Shown: piece after piece, positions 33,387-45,054 of the stretch | How positions within the stretch are numbered: the stretch's first letter is position 1 | Layout: each line of letters begins with the position of its first letter | Origin: Stomoxys calcitrans | Lineage: Eukaryota > Arthropoda > Insecta > Diptera > Muscidae | Assembly: GCF_963082655.1 (NCBI RefSeq) | Contig: NC_081553.1 | Location: 130,291,736-130,355,735, forward strand | Direction of reading: 5' to 3' | Length of the DNA stretch: 64,000 nucleotides | Position numbers and translations under genes: made by a program | The notes under the pieces: generated by a model | Seen by the model: the letters and a program-made list of their open reading frames with translations, nothing else | The model's database searches: none | What the model was told of the DNA's origin: nothing

Positions 33387-34704
33387 ATATTCAGAATTTT
33401 TTTTTGTGTATGAATGAAATTTTGTAAAATTTAAACCAAGTTTCAGAAACGAATTATGATTAAAAGTGTAATTGCTCAGGTGAATTTCTTTTTTTTGGGC
33501 AAGTATTGCAAAAATTAGTCAAGATAATGAAAACAATTTTTGCTTGTTATGTATTCAGTCAGTTAAGTTCTGCCATATTTTCGCATATTTAAACTATTGG
33601 GTAAGATACGCCTTTTCTTGCTAGCTAAGGGCTTGTACAACTTTCGACTTTTAATTAAACTAAAACATAGAAAGTTTTCATTTTAGCTCGACTAAAGAAA
33701 AGAAAGCGAAGTAGATATGCAGTTCAGTTTTCTGTCATTACCCTTTAATCGGTTTGATGGCACGTGTCAGTATCACTACTGCCATGAGTCCTTATAAATC
33801 TTTATTAATTTTGATTTTGTTTTATGCAAAACAAGTTAATTTAAAAACTTTACACGATGTTGTGTTCATTGGGCTACACTCAGTTAACAAACGCCTATTT
33901 CTGTCATTTCCATGGGAATCCGAAGGGAATGTGTCCAGGTAGTGGGTTGATTGGACTACGTGATAATACCGACAGTTATTATTATTATTATTTGCCTTCA
34001 TGGAAGTGGATTTGGTTCGTTACTACAGATACTCGTACCTTAAGACTCATTTGCTCAATGCCCAGTTAGACTATACTTTATTGATAACTAATTACTAATT
34101 GAAACTCACTTAGCAGCAGCTAAAAGTTTTCTTGTGGTCAAATTTATTATAACCTTTGGTTTCTAAGATGCTAAATCTTCAACAGGACATTGCGTTTGCA
34201 ACACCTGAGGCTATAATATGTAGGCACACATAAATATTTATAAATGTGTTTGCTCATTGATGCGAAAAAACATAAGCTGATTGAATATTCAATAATAATG
34301 GAAGAGCGTTGCTTGCCTCAGTTGCTGGCAAACCTCCAAAAGTTGCCGAAAATGCTTTTTCATATTGTGTTGCTAATGTAGAAGTTAAGGACATAAAGAG
34401 AACAGCAAAGGCAATAGTCATTTAATAACAATTTGTTATCACACATCATAAAAGGAAATCTTTTATGAAATAAATAAAACATTTTTGGAAGAAAGGAGTA
34501 AAGTTGACAAATAGGGATAGATATTATAGCAGGTTTGGTCTAAAATGATTATGAATATCATATATCAAAAGAACAAAAAGTATATAGGGAGGAAAAAGTT
34601 GATAGCAGCCTTTTATAACCTTCACCTTAGGGTAAACCTCCTATTCTAAGTTCACCATAATGTTTACATTGCAACATTGATCTAAGTCCCTATAACGACA
34701 ATAT
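33387..34704. other. Unique AT-rich DNA, no gene seen
   Basis: No window repeat is present. An (ATT)n microsatellite lies near 33,976-33,992. The overlapping frames at 33,754-34,069 have no recognisable domain. Confidence 0.5.
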
Positions 34705-35508
34705 TTTTATACCCACCACCGTAGTATAGGGGTATACTTATTAAGTCATTCCTTTTGTAACACCTCGAAATATTCGTCTTATGACCCCATAAAGTATATA
34801 CAATATATGGGTTGCCCAAAAAGTAATTGCGGATATTTTAAAAGAAAGAAAATGAATTTCTAATAAAACTTAGAATGAACTTTAATCAAATATACTTTTT
34901 TTCTAAAGCAAGCTAAAAGCAACAGCTGATAACTGACAGAAGAAAGAATGCAATTACAGAGTCACAAGCTGTGAAAAAATTTGTCAACGCCGACTATATG
35001 CAAAATCCGCAATTACTTTTTGGGCAACCCAATATATACTTCATCGTCTCGACGTCTCCGTCCGTCGGTCTGTCGAAATCAGATAGCGTTAAGCTAGCCG
35101 CTTGAAATTTTGCATAGATAAATAAAATTGATGTAGGTCATTGGGGTTTGCAAATGGGCTATATCGGCTCAGATTTAGATATTGCACCCATATAAACCGA
35201 TCTCTCAATTTTTGTCCGATTTGGCTGAAACTCTGCACGTAGTGTTCTGTTAAGACTTCCAACAACTGCGTCAAGTATGGTCCAAATCGGTCTATAACCT
35301 GATATTGCTCCCATATAAACCAGTCTCTCGACCATCCTTTTTCGGTTCCTAGAAGCTTTAATTTTTGCTGGTTTGACAGAAGTTTGGTATGTAGATTAGG
35401 TTATGCCCTTCGACTAAATTAAGTTTGTATAAATGTTTAACAAAAAACCAATGGTGGTGGGTTCCCAAGATTCGGACCCGACGAACTTAGCACGCTTTTA
35501 CTTGTTGT
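34705..35508 (+). mobile_element. DINE-1-like subfamily A' carrying a MITE
   Basis: TTTTTATACCCACCACCGTA start, core split by the MITE at its (TA)n tract, TCTCCGTCCGTCGGTCTGTC, then two units. The end is AATGGTGGTGGGTTCCCAAG, GACCCGACGAACTTAGCACG and CTTTTACTTGTT. Its two ends pair as CCCACCACC with GGTGGTGGG. Confidence 0.9.
34809..35030. mobile_element. 222-bp MITE with near-perfect terminal inverted repeats
   Basis: Starts GGGTTGCCCAAAAAGTAATT and ends with its reverse complement; the match covers the first 25-26 bp at each end. The interior is non-coding. AATATAT occurs on both sides (34,802-34,808 and 35,031-35,037), consistent with insertion at TA in the DINE's (TA)n tract. The ends and TA target suggest a Tc1/mariner-type non-autonomous element. 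Confidence 0.9.
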
Positions 35509-35651
35509 GATTGACATGATAGTCTTTGTCTATCTGACGATGTCCGCACCTCCGTCCGCCAACAATATCTTTCAAACCTATAATTTCTTGGATATTTGGC
35601 ATAAAAGCGCGCAATTTGATGTCGGTTAGCACTAAGCTAAAACTTGAGGGA

Positions 35652-36595
35652 TTTTTATACCCCCACCATAGGATGGGGGTATACTAATTTCGTCATTCTC
35701 TTTGTAACGCCTCGAAATATTCGTCTAAGACCCCATTAAGTATATGTATATATTCTAGATCGTCATGATATTTTAAGTCAATGTCCGTCCGTCCGTATGT
35801 CTGTCTGTCGAAAGCACGCTAACTTTCGAAGGGGTAAAGCTATACGCTTGAAATTTTGCACAAATACTTCCTATTAGTGTAGGTCGATTGGGATTGTAAA
35901 TGGGCTATATCGGTCCACGTTTTGATATAGCTGCCATACAAACCGATCTGGGATCTTGACTTCTTGAGCCTCTAGAGGGCGCAATTCCTATCTGATTTGG
36001 CTGAAATTTTGCATGACGTGTTTTGTTATGACTTCCAACAACTGTGCTAAGTATGGTTTTAATCCATTCATAACCAGATATAGCTGCCATATAAACCGAT
36101 CTTGAATTTTGACTTCTTGAGCCTCTAGAGTGCGCAATTTCTATCCGATTTGGCTGAAATTTTGCATGAGGTGTTTTGTTATAACTTCCAACAAATGTGA
36201 TAAATGTGGTTTAAATCGGTCTATAAGCTGATATAGATGCCATATGAACCGATCTGGGGTCTTGACTTCTTGAACCTCAAGAGAGCCTAATTATTATCCG
36301 ATTTTGTACAACGGCTTCTTTCATGACCTCCAACATACGTGTCAAATATGATCTGAATCGGTCTTTAGCCTGATACAGCTCCCTATAAACCGATCTCCCT
36401 ATTTTACTTTTACGATTTGGCTGAAATTTTACACATATTATTCCACTGTGGTCTCCAACATTCAATTCGATTAGCATAGCAATTCTTTTCTGTAAAGCTT
36501 GGTTTATCTAAAAAAAGATACCGGGAGAGAACTCGTCAAATGCGAGGGTATATAAGATTCGGCCCAGCCGAACTTAGCACTCTTTTACTTGTTTT
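35652..36595 (+). mobile_element. DINE-1-like element, subfamily A
   Basis: TTTTTATACCCCCACCATAG start, (TA)n, core TTCTAGATCGTCATGATATT, GTCCGTCCGTATGTCTGTCT tract, four units, and the 3' end GGGTATATAAGATTCGGCCC, AGCCGAACTTAGCACTCTTT, TACTTGTT. About 944 bp. Confidence 0.9.
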
Positions 36596-36782
36596 TGCTT
36601 TTGCACTTAAACGACAAACTTCTCTTCTTATTACGATAGAATATTTTAGGTGACAATATGATATGTTATGATTTTTCTAATTCTATTGATAATCAGAATT
36701 GGTACGTAAACTATCCTAGTACACTCTTCCGGTTTCATCAAGAGAACTATGCATATGTAATTCGTAAATGCATATAAAGAAT

Positions 36783-36813
36783 ACAAGATTCGGACCGCCG
36801 GAACTCATCGCGT
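36783..36813 (+). mobile_element. Lone DINE 3' terminus, variant hairpin
   Basis: AAGATTCGGACCGCCGGAAC and TCATCGCG is the same rare 3' variant that ends the next element at 37,927-37,957. The next element's TATACCC starts immediately after it, forming a 3'-to-5' head-to-tail junction. Confidence 0.8.
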
Positions 36814-37965
36814 TTTTTATACCCTCCACCATAGGATTGGGGGTATACTAATTTCGTCATTGTGTTTGCAACTACTCGAAATATTCATCTGAGAACCCAT
36901 AAAGTATATATATTCTTGATCGTCGCGACATTTTATGTCGATCTAGCCATGTCCGTCCGTCCGTCCGTCTGTCAGTCGAAAGCACGCTAGCTTCCGAAGG
37001 AGTAAATTTTGCACGACGTGTTTTGTTATGATATCCAACAACTGTGCCAAGTATGGTTGAAATCGGTTCATAACCTGAAATAGCTGTCATATAAACCGAT
37101 CTTGGGTCTTGACTTTTTGAGCCTCCAGAGTGCGCAATTCTTATCCGATTGGAATGAAATTTTGCACGACGTGTTTTATTATGATATCCAATAACTGTGC
37201 CTAGTATGGTTCAAATCGGTGTATAACTTGATATAGCTGCCATATGAACCGATCTTGTGTCTTGACTTCTTGAGCTTCTAGAGGCCGCAATTCTTATCCG
37301 ATTGGAATGAAATTTTGCACGACGTGTTTCGTTATGATATGCAACAACTGTGCCAAGTATGGTTTATATACCTGATATAGCTGTTATATAAACAGATCTG
37401 GGGACTTCACTTCTTGAGCTTCTAATGGGCGCGATTCCTATCCGATTTGGCTGAAATTTTGCTAGAGGTATTTTATTCTTGCTTTCAACAACTGTGTCCA
37501 ATAAGGTTCAAATCGGTTCATAAGCTGATATAGCTGCCATATAAACCGATCTGGGATCTTGACTTCTTGAGCCTCTAGGGGTCGCAATTATTATCCGATT
37601 TGCCTGAAATTTTTTACGACGGAATCCCTCGTGACCATCAACATACGTGTTTATTATGGTCTGAATCGTTCTATAGCCCCATACAGCTCCCATATAAATC
37701 GATCTCTCTATTTTACTTCTTGAGCCCCCAAAGGGCGCAATTCGTATTTGAATTGGCTGACATTTTACACAGGTCTCCAACATATAATTTAATTGTGGTC
37801 CAAACCGGACCATATCTTGATATAGCTCTAATAGCAGAGCAAACCTTTTCTTATATCCTTTTTTTGCCGAAGAAGAGATACCGGGAAAAGAAATCGACAA
37901 ATGCGATCCATGGTGGAGGGTATATAAGATTCGGACCGCCGGAACTCATCGCGCTTTTTATTTAG
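36814..37965 (+). mobile_element. DINE-1-like subfamily A with variant 3' hairpin
   Basis: TTTTTATACCCTCCACCATA start, core, GTCCGTCCGTCCGTCTGTCA tract at about 36,953, a deletion fusing GGAGTAAA to TTTTGCACGACG, four 153-bp-type units, ATGGTGGAGGGTATATAAGA, and the hairpin TTCGGACCGCCGGAA instead of TTCGGCCCGGCCGAA. Confidence 0.9.
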
Positions 37966-38284
37966 TAAATATTTCAATTAAATGTAATTATCATAGACTT
38001 TGTAATGTTTTTTTTTTTTTTGCTTTATTTGGCGTTTTTCACATAATATGATTTTTGCACGCAAGGCCCCATTAAATTCTAATATCATAATGGATAATTT
38101 TTTGCAACAGTTAGTTTTATTGATAAATCCCATATATACAGTGACGAGAATACTCAAACAAAATTACTTAACTTCATACGCTATTTATTTGTACAACATA
38201 TTTTTTTTCTGTTGTGTGATAAAGTGAGCACTGAATACTTGGAATACTATAGATAAACACTAAACCATTACTAACCGATTCAAA
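37966..38284. other. AT-rich DNA, nothing recognised
   Basis: Poly(T) runs near 38,010 and 38,200. No repeat or coding similarity is seen. Confidence 0.5.
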
Positions 38285-38461
38285 AACAAGTAAAAGCATG
38301 AAAAAAAGTTCGGCCGGTCCGAATCTTTTATACCTTCCACCATGGATCGCATATGTCGAGTTCTTGCTATGCTATTAGAGCTATATCAAGTTATGGTCCG
38401 ATTCGGACCTTAATTGGATAAAATGTTGGAGACCATAGTATGAGTCGTTGTTTAAAATTTC
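38285..38461 (-). mobile_element. DINE-1-like subfamily A 3' fragment
   Basis: AACAAGTAAAAGCATGAAAA, GTTCGGCCGGTCCGAATC and CCTTCCACCATGGATCGCAT, then one unit ending at GTTTAAAATTTC. It is fused back to back with a plus-oriented 5' fragment. Confidence 0.8.
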
Positions 38462-38616
38462 TCCACCATAGGACGGGTGTAAACTAATTTCGTCATTTCG
38501 TTTGTAACTCCTCGAAATATTCGTCGAAGACCGCTATATATATTTTTGATCATTTAAGTCCGTTCGTCCGTCTGTCTGTCGAAAGCACGCGAACTTTCGA
38601 AGGAGTAAAGCTAGCT
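38462..38616 (+). mobile_element. DINE-1-like subfamily A 5' fragment
   Basis: TCCACCATAGGACGGGTGTA, core with (TA)n, GTTCGTCCGTCTGTCTGTCG, CTTTCGAAGGAGTAAAGCTA, then RTE copy B. It is cut at the same DINE position where RTE copy A inserted. Confidence 0.85.
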
Positions 38617-39129
38617 CGGCCGATACGGGATAACTATGAGCACCACACAGGCTTGAACTTTGAGCTCCGACTTGTGTGGTGTCCATCGTTATCACGGGAA
38701 GCTTAGCTAAAAGCTACCGGGCGCGTCCACAGGTTGCGCGTCCGTTTTTATGCGAAATAGCTGCAAATGCGGCCGCGGCAGTCAGCGATTTTCGAGAGGA
38801 GAGTCTCAGTGAGGAGTCAGGTGGCACTGGCTCTTAATTAAATACTGAGTGCCAATGATACTCGAGATGACAACGCGAGTTATTGGCGTCTTGAAATAAC
38901 CAATGGCCAACATCATCGTCTGTTTTCAGGTTAGGGGCGGCTCGCCACAACGAGGGATCGTGTGCAATCCCACAAAACCCATGCAGTTGGGGCGCTGGGC
39001 GAGTAACCCGCCCCCGGAAAACTGAGAACTACTATGAGAAACAAAGGAATAGTAAAAACGGACGCCCCAACGTTGACGACCCAAGCAAACGAAAAAAGGA
39101 CCATGATTTGCTGATCTGCACCTGAAATG

Positions 39130-39840
39130 TCCGCACTCTTTATAGAGAAGGTGCAGTATATGCGCTGGCGGATGTATCAGAGAAGTACAAGGCAGATATT
39201 ACCGCCTTACAGGAAGTGCGATGGACTGAGAATGGACCAAACGGTGACGAACTATTCTATAGCTGCCATAACACGAGGCATGAATTTGGCTGTGGATTTG
39301 TGGTTAGTCGGAGACTGAAACACCTTGTCTCCAGCTTTACTCCGGTGGATGAGAGGTTAGCCACAATCTGCATAAATGCCAAATTCTTCAACATCAGCCT
39401 TATTTGTGCCCATGCCCCGACGGAAGACAAAGACGAGCAGACCAAGGATATTTTCTACGAGCGCCTAGAGAGAGAATATAACCGCTGCCCCGCCCATGAT
39501 AAAGTCGTTCTGGGAGATTTTAATGCAAAGATAGGGAAGGAAGACATTTTTGGTCCAACAGTCGGAAAGTAAAGCCTCCACGAGATAACGTCCAGTAATG
39601 GGTTGAGGCTGATAGATTTCGCCGCGGCAAAAACATGGTAGTTAGTAGCACCAGATTTCAACATAAAAATATTCACAAAGCCACATGGCTGTCACCCGAT
39701 CAAAACATGAGAAACCAAATTGATCACGTTGTGATAGATGGACGGCATTCATCCAGCGTGTTAGATGTACGATCGATCCGTGGAGCGAATATAGATTCGG
39801 ATCATTACCTTGTTGCAGCAAAGGTTCACGGGTGCGAACC
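39130..39840 (+). pseudogene. RTE LINE endonuclease, frameshifted
   Basis: The open piece 39,216-39,572 reads [58 protein letters not shown] and [17 protein letters not shown] second frame (39,635-39,844) reads NMRNQIDHVVIDGRHSS and SDHYLVAAKV. Frame changes lie near 39,210, 39,570 and 39,635. The catalytic Asp/Asn of GDFN and the terminal SDH are kept. Confidence 0.85.
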
Positions 39841-40423
39841 TTGAACATGGCGAGGAAAGTACGACCAGACACTGCACGGAAGCTGGACATTGAAAAGCTG
39901 CAAACACAACAAATGGCAGCGGAATACTCCACTCGACTGACACAACTGCTTCATGAAAACACTCCTTGTCCCGATGATATAATGGCGCAGTGGCAAACTA
40001 TTGCCCACTCCATGGAAATTGCCGCGTAACCCCGAGTCAGAATGAAGTCCGGAAATTCTACCAAAGAATTAAACATCAAACCGATGGCTTTGCTGCAGGC
40101 ACATCCTCCAGCAGAGACAAGGAAGGAAATCTGGTAACTGACACAGATAACATCTGCAGCATGTTGGAATGGAAAGAACATTTTACCCAACTGCTAGTGT
40201 CCGACGTTGGCGGTGAAGAGGATATCGCAGAACCAATCCCTGATGATGGTATAGAATGTTTACCTCCTCGTAGCAGTGACCCGACTAAAAAACAACAAGA
40301 CAGCAGGAGCCGACGGGTTACCCGCTGAATTATTTAAGACCGGAGGCGACACGCTGATAAGCCGTATGCATCAGCTTATCTGCGCAATCTGGCTAGAAGA
40401 ACGCATATCCGATGATTAGATAT

Positions 40424-40460
40424 ATCTTTCCATCGGGCTCCAAAAGCCCGATGGAAAGAT
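40424..40460. repeat. Perfect 16-bp hairpin at a deletion junction
   Basis: ATCTTTCCATCGGGCT (40,424-40,439), loop CCAAA, then AGCCCGATGGAAAGAT (40,445-40,460). Copy C has only the second arm at the matching place, so the first arm is a new inverted copy made at the breakpoint. Confidence 0.95.
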
Positions 40461-40549
40461 CAAGTTGTGGGACACACCTGGAAACTTGGTGTCGAGGCGC
40501 TTGGAACGCTATTCTATGTTCGGCAAGTGGAACAAATATTCTGTCATAG

Positions 40550-40855
40550 CTTAGAATCACCTTCTGATTCGATTAAGCTATCTCCGTCTGTCTGTCTGTC
40601 CATGTATTTTTGTAATCAGGGTACAGGTCACATTTGTTATTTGCTATTGATTTTGAAAAAAAATCGGTCCAGATTGAGATATAGCTTCCATATATATCTT
40701 TCATCCGAGGTGCCCTTTTAAAGCTGTAGAAGCCACAATTTTATTCAGAACCTTACAAAATTTGGCACGGAGTGTTTTTTTAACGACTAAATTTTAACAT
40801 AATCGGATCAGATTTATATATAGCTCCCACGTATGAGGTTATATTCGATATTTCA
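40550..40855 (+). mobile_element. DINE-1-like subfamily B core and unit
   Basis: TTCGATTAAGCTATCTCCGT, CTGTCTGTCTGTCCATG, ATCGGTCCAGATTGAGATAT and AGCTTCCATATATAT follow the B wording. The termini are missing. It is not the continuation of the DINE-A on the left of RTE copy B. Confidence 0.65.
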
Positions 40856-41023
40856 ATAGGTGTGCAAAATTAAAGTCTGACTAAATTTGGATATAAGTGC
40901 TATTTATTTAAAGCATTACGTATACTCGGTGGTGAAATAAAACAAATTAAATATATTTTGGATTTAATAATGCCACAGTTCTTATCCTCCAAGACCTTCA
41001 TTAAGTATGATCGCAATCCTTCT

Positions 41024-42097
41024 TTTTATACCCTCCACCATAGGATGGGGCGTACACTTATTTCGTCATTCCTCTTGTAATACGTTGAAATATGAGTCTA
41101 AGACCCCATTAAGTATATATATTCTTGATCGTCATGACATTTTAAGTCGATCTAGCTATGTCCGTCCATTCGTCTGTCGAAAGCACGCTTACTTTCGAAG
41201 TAGTAAAGCTAGGCTCTTGACATTTTGCACAAAATACTTCTTATTAGTGTAGGTCGGTTGGGATTGTAAATAGGCCATATCGGTCCATGTTTTGATATAG
41301 CTGCCATATAAACCGATTTGTGGCTTGGCTTCTTGGGCTTCTAGAGGGCGCAATTCTCCGATTTGGCTGAAATTTAGCATGAAGCGTTATGGTATCACTC
41401 TGAATAAATTTGCCAAGTATGGTTCAAATCAGTGCATAGTAGCCGCTTATTAACTGATCTCCCGATTTGACTTCTTGAGCCTCTAGAGGGCAAAATTCCT
41501 ATCCGATTTGGCAGAAACATTGCATGAAGTGTTCTGGTATGACTTCCAACAGTTATGCTAAGAATGAAATCAGCCCATACCCGGATTTAGCTGCCATATA
41601 AGCCGATCTTGGGTCTTGACTTTTTGAGCTTCTAGATTCTTATCCGAATTGCATTTTGCATGAAGTGTTTTATTTTGACTTTCAACAACTGTGTCAAGAA
41701 TGGTGTAAATCAGTGCACATCCTTATATAGCCGCCATATAAACCCATCTCACGATTAGACTACTTGGGCTTCTAGAGGGCGCAATTCTTATCCAATATGG
41801 TTGAAATTTTGCATATGTCGTTTTGGTACGACTTCCAACTACTGTTTCAAGTATGGTCTAAATCGGTGTATATCCTGATGTAGCTGCTATATAAACCGAT
41901 CTCCCAGCTTGTTTTGTTTTGAGCCTCTGGAGAGCTGAATTATTACTCGATTTGACTGAAATTTTGGAGGTGGTCTTTTTCTATGACCGGTGGTTTTCGA
42001 TTTGAAAAAGTCATTCCAAGAACTTGACAAATGCGATCCGTGGTGGAGGATATATAAGATTCGGCCCGGCCGAACTTAGCACGCTTTTGTTCTTTTT
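41024..42097 (+). mobile_element. DINE-1-like element, subfamily A
   Basis: TTTTTATACCCTCCACCATA start, (TA)n and core near 41,118, a short GTCCGTCCATTCGTCTGTCG tract, five divergent units, and the 3' end GGATATATAAGATTCGGCCC, GGCCGAACTTAGCACGCTTT, TGTTC. Confidence 0.9.
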
Positions 42098-42439
42098 TCC
42101 ACGGGAATCTGGAAATAGTCCGGATATGGACTCATAATAACCTTCTATGCTCTGCTGCTTAACGGTTGGCCTTGTCATAACCGTAGAACGTTAGTTGTAG
42201 CTTGTCTGAAAACCTCTACGGCACGTCATCAAGATCGTAACCCCTGATAACCATCACTGCATATATTTGCTAAGTTATTGCCATTGAACCTTATTGTTGC
42301 TTCTTGAATTCCTCAATCGAAATGTTTTCCACCAAATAATGTTAAAATCAATCAAGGGGACACGAAAAATTAGTTGTTTTTAATTGAGTAGTTTTCAATG
42401 AAGAACCGTTACATTCATGCACATTGGTATTCCGATTTA
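42098..42439. other. Unique DNA, nothing recognised
   Basis: No repeat or coding similarity to anything else in the window. Confidence 0.5.
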
Positions 42440-42890
42440 AGATCATGGCTCCATAAAATCTACATTTGTTATCTGATTTCACTGAAATTTGGTACAGTGC
42501 CCTATTAGAGCTCTACAGGTCTTTGTCGAATATGGTCCGCATCAGGCTATATTTGGATAAAGCTGTCATATAAACCGAGGTCGCGAATTAAGGCAATGGT
42601 CCCGTAAAGGTGCCTTTACGACCTGATTTCGCAGAAATGTAAGTCATATTAGAATTCTATATATCCTGCCTTATGGACCGATTTTCCGATTTAAGGTTTT
42701 GGACCCATAAAAGTCATATTTACCATCAGGTCGGACTGTATGGGTATATAGCGTCCATGTAGACCAATGTTTTTATTTTTGGTCAAGGCACCCAAAATGG
42801 CGCAATTATTACACGAATTCGGTGATCTGTGCCGTATTTCGTATAGATCGGATCATATTTGGATATAACTGCCGTAATGACCAATCTTCC
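42440..42890 (+). mobile_element. Degenerate DINE-1-like internal units
   Basis: Three old units with ATAAAGCTGTCATATAAACC, ATTTAAGGTTTTGGACCCAT and ATCGGATCATATTTGGATAT, closest to C/B wording. No ends are visible. Confidence 0.6.
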
Positions 42891-42924
42891 TATCGGAGAA
42901 CTGTTCACCAAAGCCGATTTCAAA

Positions 42925-43510
42925 AAATAAGTTTAGGTTAGGTTAGGTTGAAAGAAGGGTTAGATATTAACTAGCCCCATGCCACTATGGACAAACACCT
43001 AAGCCAGTAATCGGCTTGTTGTGCGCTCTAAAAACTAAAAAATAATCTCGAAATATAAAATTTTGAGTTTAGAATTCCGTGATTAAAATACATCGATCCG
43101 AAAGGCTTCGGGTTAACCAAGTTTATTGACGGCAGTCCTCTGACCTTCACCGCCATATCGTCTGCCCCTTCATTCCCTCTTACTCCGTTATGGCCCGGCA
43201 CCCAAACGATGCGGATTGTGCCATCCTCAGAGAAGGCGTTAATCTCCTTCTTACACTGCAAGACTGTTCGTGACCTTACCGTCCTGGTTGATTTTCCCTT
43301 ATAGCCATGTTACTGTCCTTAAAGATGCTCACACTTGACGTCCTCACGTTAGCACCACACCACCTCACGCATTCTGTGGTCGCCCGGAACTCCGCCTGTA
43401 GGACCGTATTATGCCCAGGCAGTCTAAAACAGATTTCAGTTCCCAGGCCCACTCCGTCCTCTAGCTTTGGTCTATCTATGTAATATGGTCTTCCAGATGG
43501 CATAAACAAA
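42925..43510 (-). mobile_element. LINE 3' end encoding RNase H (I/LOA-type)
   Basis: Only the RNase H and 3' UTR remain. The 3' UTR carries AACCTAACCTAACC (plus strand GGTTAGGTTAGGTT at 42,934-42,947), which should not be mistaken for telomeric repeats. The 5' side stops at about 43,510 beside unique DNA. Wording differs from the LINE at 12,264, so it is a different family. Confidence 0.75.
43028..43509 (-). pseudogene. RNase H domain, catalytic residues lost
   Basis: Two open pieces (43,276-43,509 and 43,028-43,261) with a frameshift at about 43,268. They read YIDRPKLEDGVGLGTEI, LQAEFRATTECVRWCGANVR, SVSIFKDSNMAIR, then CKKEINAFSEDGTIRIVWVP and GHNGVRGNEGADD. The DGS following the first Asp has become DRP, and the FTDS-type motif reads FKDS. 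The Glu in QAEF and the terminal Asp in NEGAD are kept. The C-terminal H/D motif strongly supports RNase H. Confidence 0.8.
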
Positions 43511-45054
43511 GTTAGCTACATTCAATTATGCTACGTTTATAGTTACCGTTTGATATGTTGAGGCGAAACGTAACATAGTTGCAATAAAATAAAAGCTTTC
43601 TGATTAAAGTATTTTGATTCTCGTAAAAATGTCTCAAACATTTTATTTTTTGCATGTAGTACATAAGGCGAAATATCTTTTTGATCTCTACTACCCGTTG
43701 ACTAAAATTCGTCCACTATCTAAGAAACCGAAACATAAGTAAGAATTTTTTAACCAGCCGAAATAAGTTTCTAAGCTTAGGTTGAGTTGATTTTTTAAAG
43801 AATGTATGCTGATCAAACGCGGAATACACCGAAGCGTGTCTCATTTTGGATACAAGGCGACCAAAGTCGGGACCATATCAGATACTCATCTTGTCAGCGC
43901 CACTGTCTAAGATTTCAACCCGTTTTATCGTACTTTGCATATTCAAAAACTTGCCCATAATCTGTTCATATACAAACTCACATAGCCGCTTCAAATTTAT
44001 CTCTATCATTTAACAACAGTATGTCATTGCCATCCCAACTATAGTAGGAAGTTCTTAAGCTGTTGTACTGCCATGTACCATAAATATTTACGCTTCATTG
44101 GTTCCATACACATATTTTGTCTTCGTAGTTTTTGTATACGAAAGGATTATTATGAGGAAATTACATTATTTTCATGAAAGAATACCTTCTGGCACTTTAC
44201 TTTCTAAACAGTTTATTTTTAGTTTGATCCTGACATTTTTTATCGTGTTACATCATATCCTTTCAGCTTTCAATTTGCACCGAATTTGTAGTAAGTGTTG
44301 TAAGGATACTTGCAGAGCTATGGTGTGGTAAAGCAATTTGGGTGACCTTTGCAGGAGTTTAAATAATCTATCGCCTAGAAGTGTTCCATGGATTTTTATT
44401 TATTCATATCCATTTTGTCTTTGGTAACAAAAATTTAATTTTGGGCCAAATGTTAGGAGCAGCTTGCCCTACAGTGTATTGAAGGTAATAAAATAAACAC
44501 ACACACACATACACACCCAAGGCATGCTGTTACGGTCTTTGCTCAGGTAAAAGCCCAATTAGACTTTATTTGATTACCATGGTGTAGGTTGTGGCTATGA
44601 CATTATGATTTATTGCGGTTAGACTAATGATTTAATTCCATAGATACTTTCAAATGGATAGGCAAACAGACTAACAAAAAACAAACCAGAGACACCAATC
44701 CTATTGTGGTCTATGGCTGCAAATTCATAGTGCATAGAAATGTTGAAAAAATATCAAACGCTTCACTTACTCCCACTTGACCTTTAACATTGAAGGAGAT
44801 TTATGGAATTAATGTTGGGCGGCCAAAGGCACATTTCATTCCTCCCTATTTTTTCTTACAGTAAAATTCCAACTTTTCCTGAAATACATTTGGCATGAGA
44901 TAATGGATTCAAATGGACAAAATGACTTTGAAACAGGGCCACATTTCTCTTCCCAATCACCTTTGGGATGTCCTTGAGGTTTCACAGGCAATCACACATT
45001 AAAATGCTGGGTCAAGATTTGTAAGAAAACAATCCAAAGAAAAGAGATTTGTAT
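43511..45054. other. Unique DNA with a (CA)n microsatellite
   Basis: About 1.5 kb without recognisable genes or window repeats. (CA)n lies at about 44,498-44,516. The plus frame 44,098-44,331 is AT-rich and has no known motif. Confidence 0.5.

Larger units (their letters stand above)
38617..40549 (+). mobile_element. RTE-type LINE, copy B, RT deleted
   Basis: The 5' end CGGCCGATACGGGATAACTA equals that of copy C. It has a 5' UTR of about 400 bp, an endonuclease region with frameshifts, and the linker. The start of the RT (GLPAELFKTGGDTLISRMHQ region, 40,317-40,400) is followed by a jump at 40,423 to the 3' UTR, deleting most of the RT. The jump carries a 16-bp perfect hairpin (40,424-40,460). 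The 3' (AAAGT)n tail is missing. In the endonuclease the Trp of WNVRT is TGA (near 39,124). Confidence 0.9.

Noticed and set aside
42934..42947. TTAGG telomere-like repeat
   Set aside because: Only about three units. It lies in the 3' UTR of a LINE next to its RNase H, and flies lack TTAGG telomeres.
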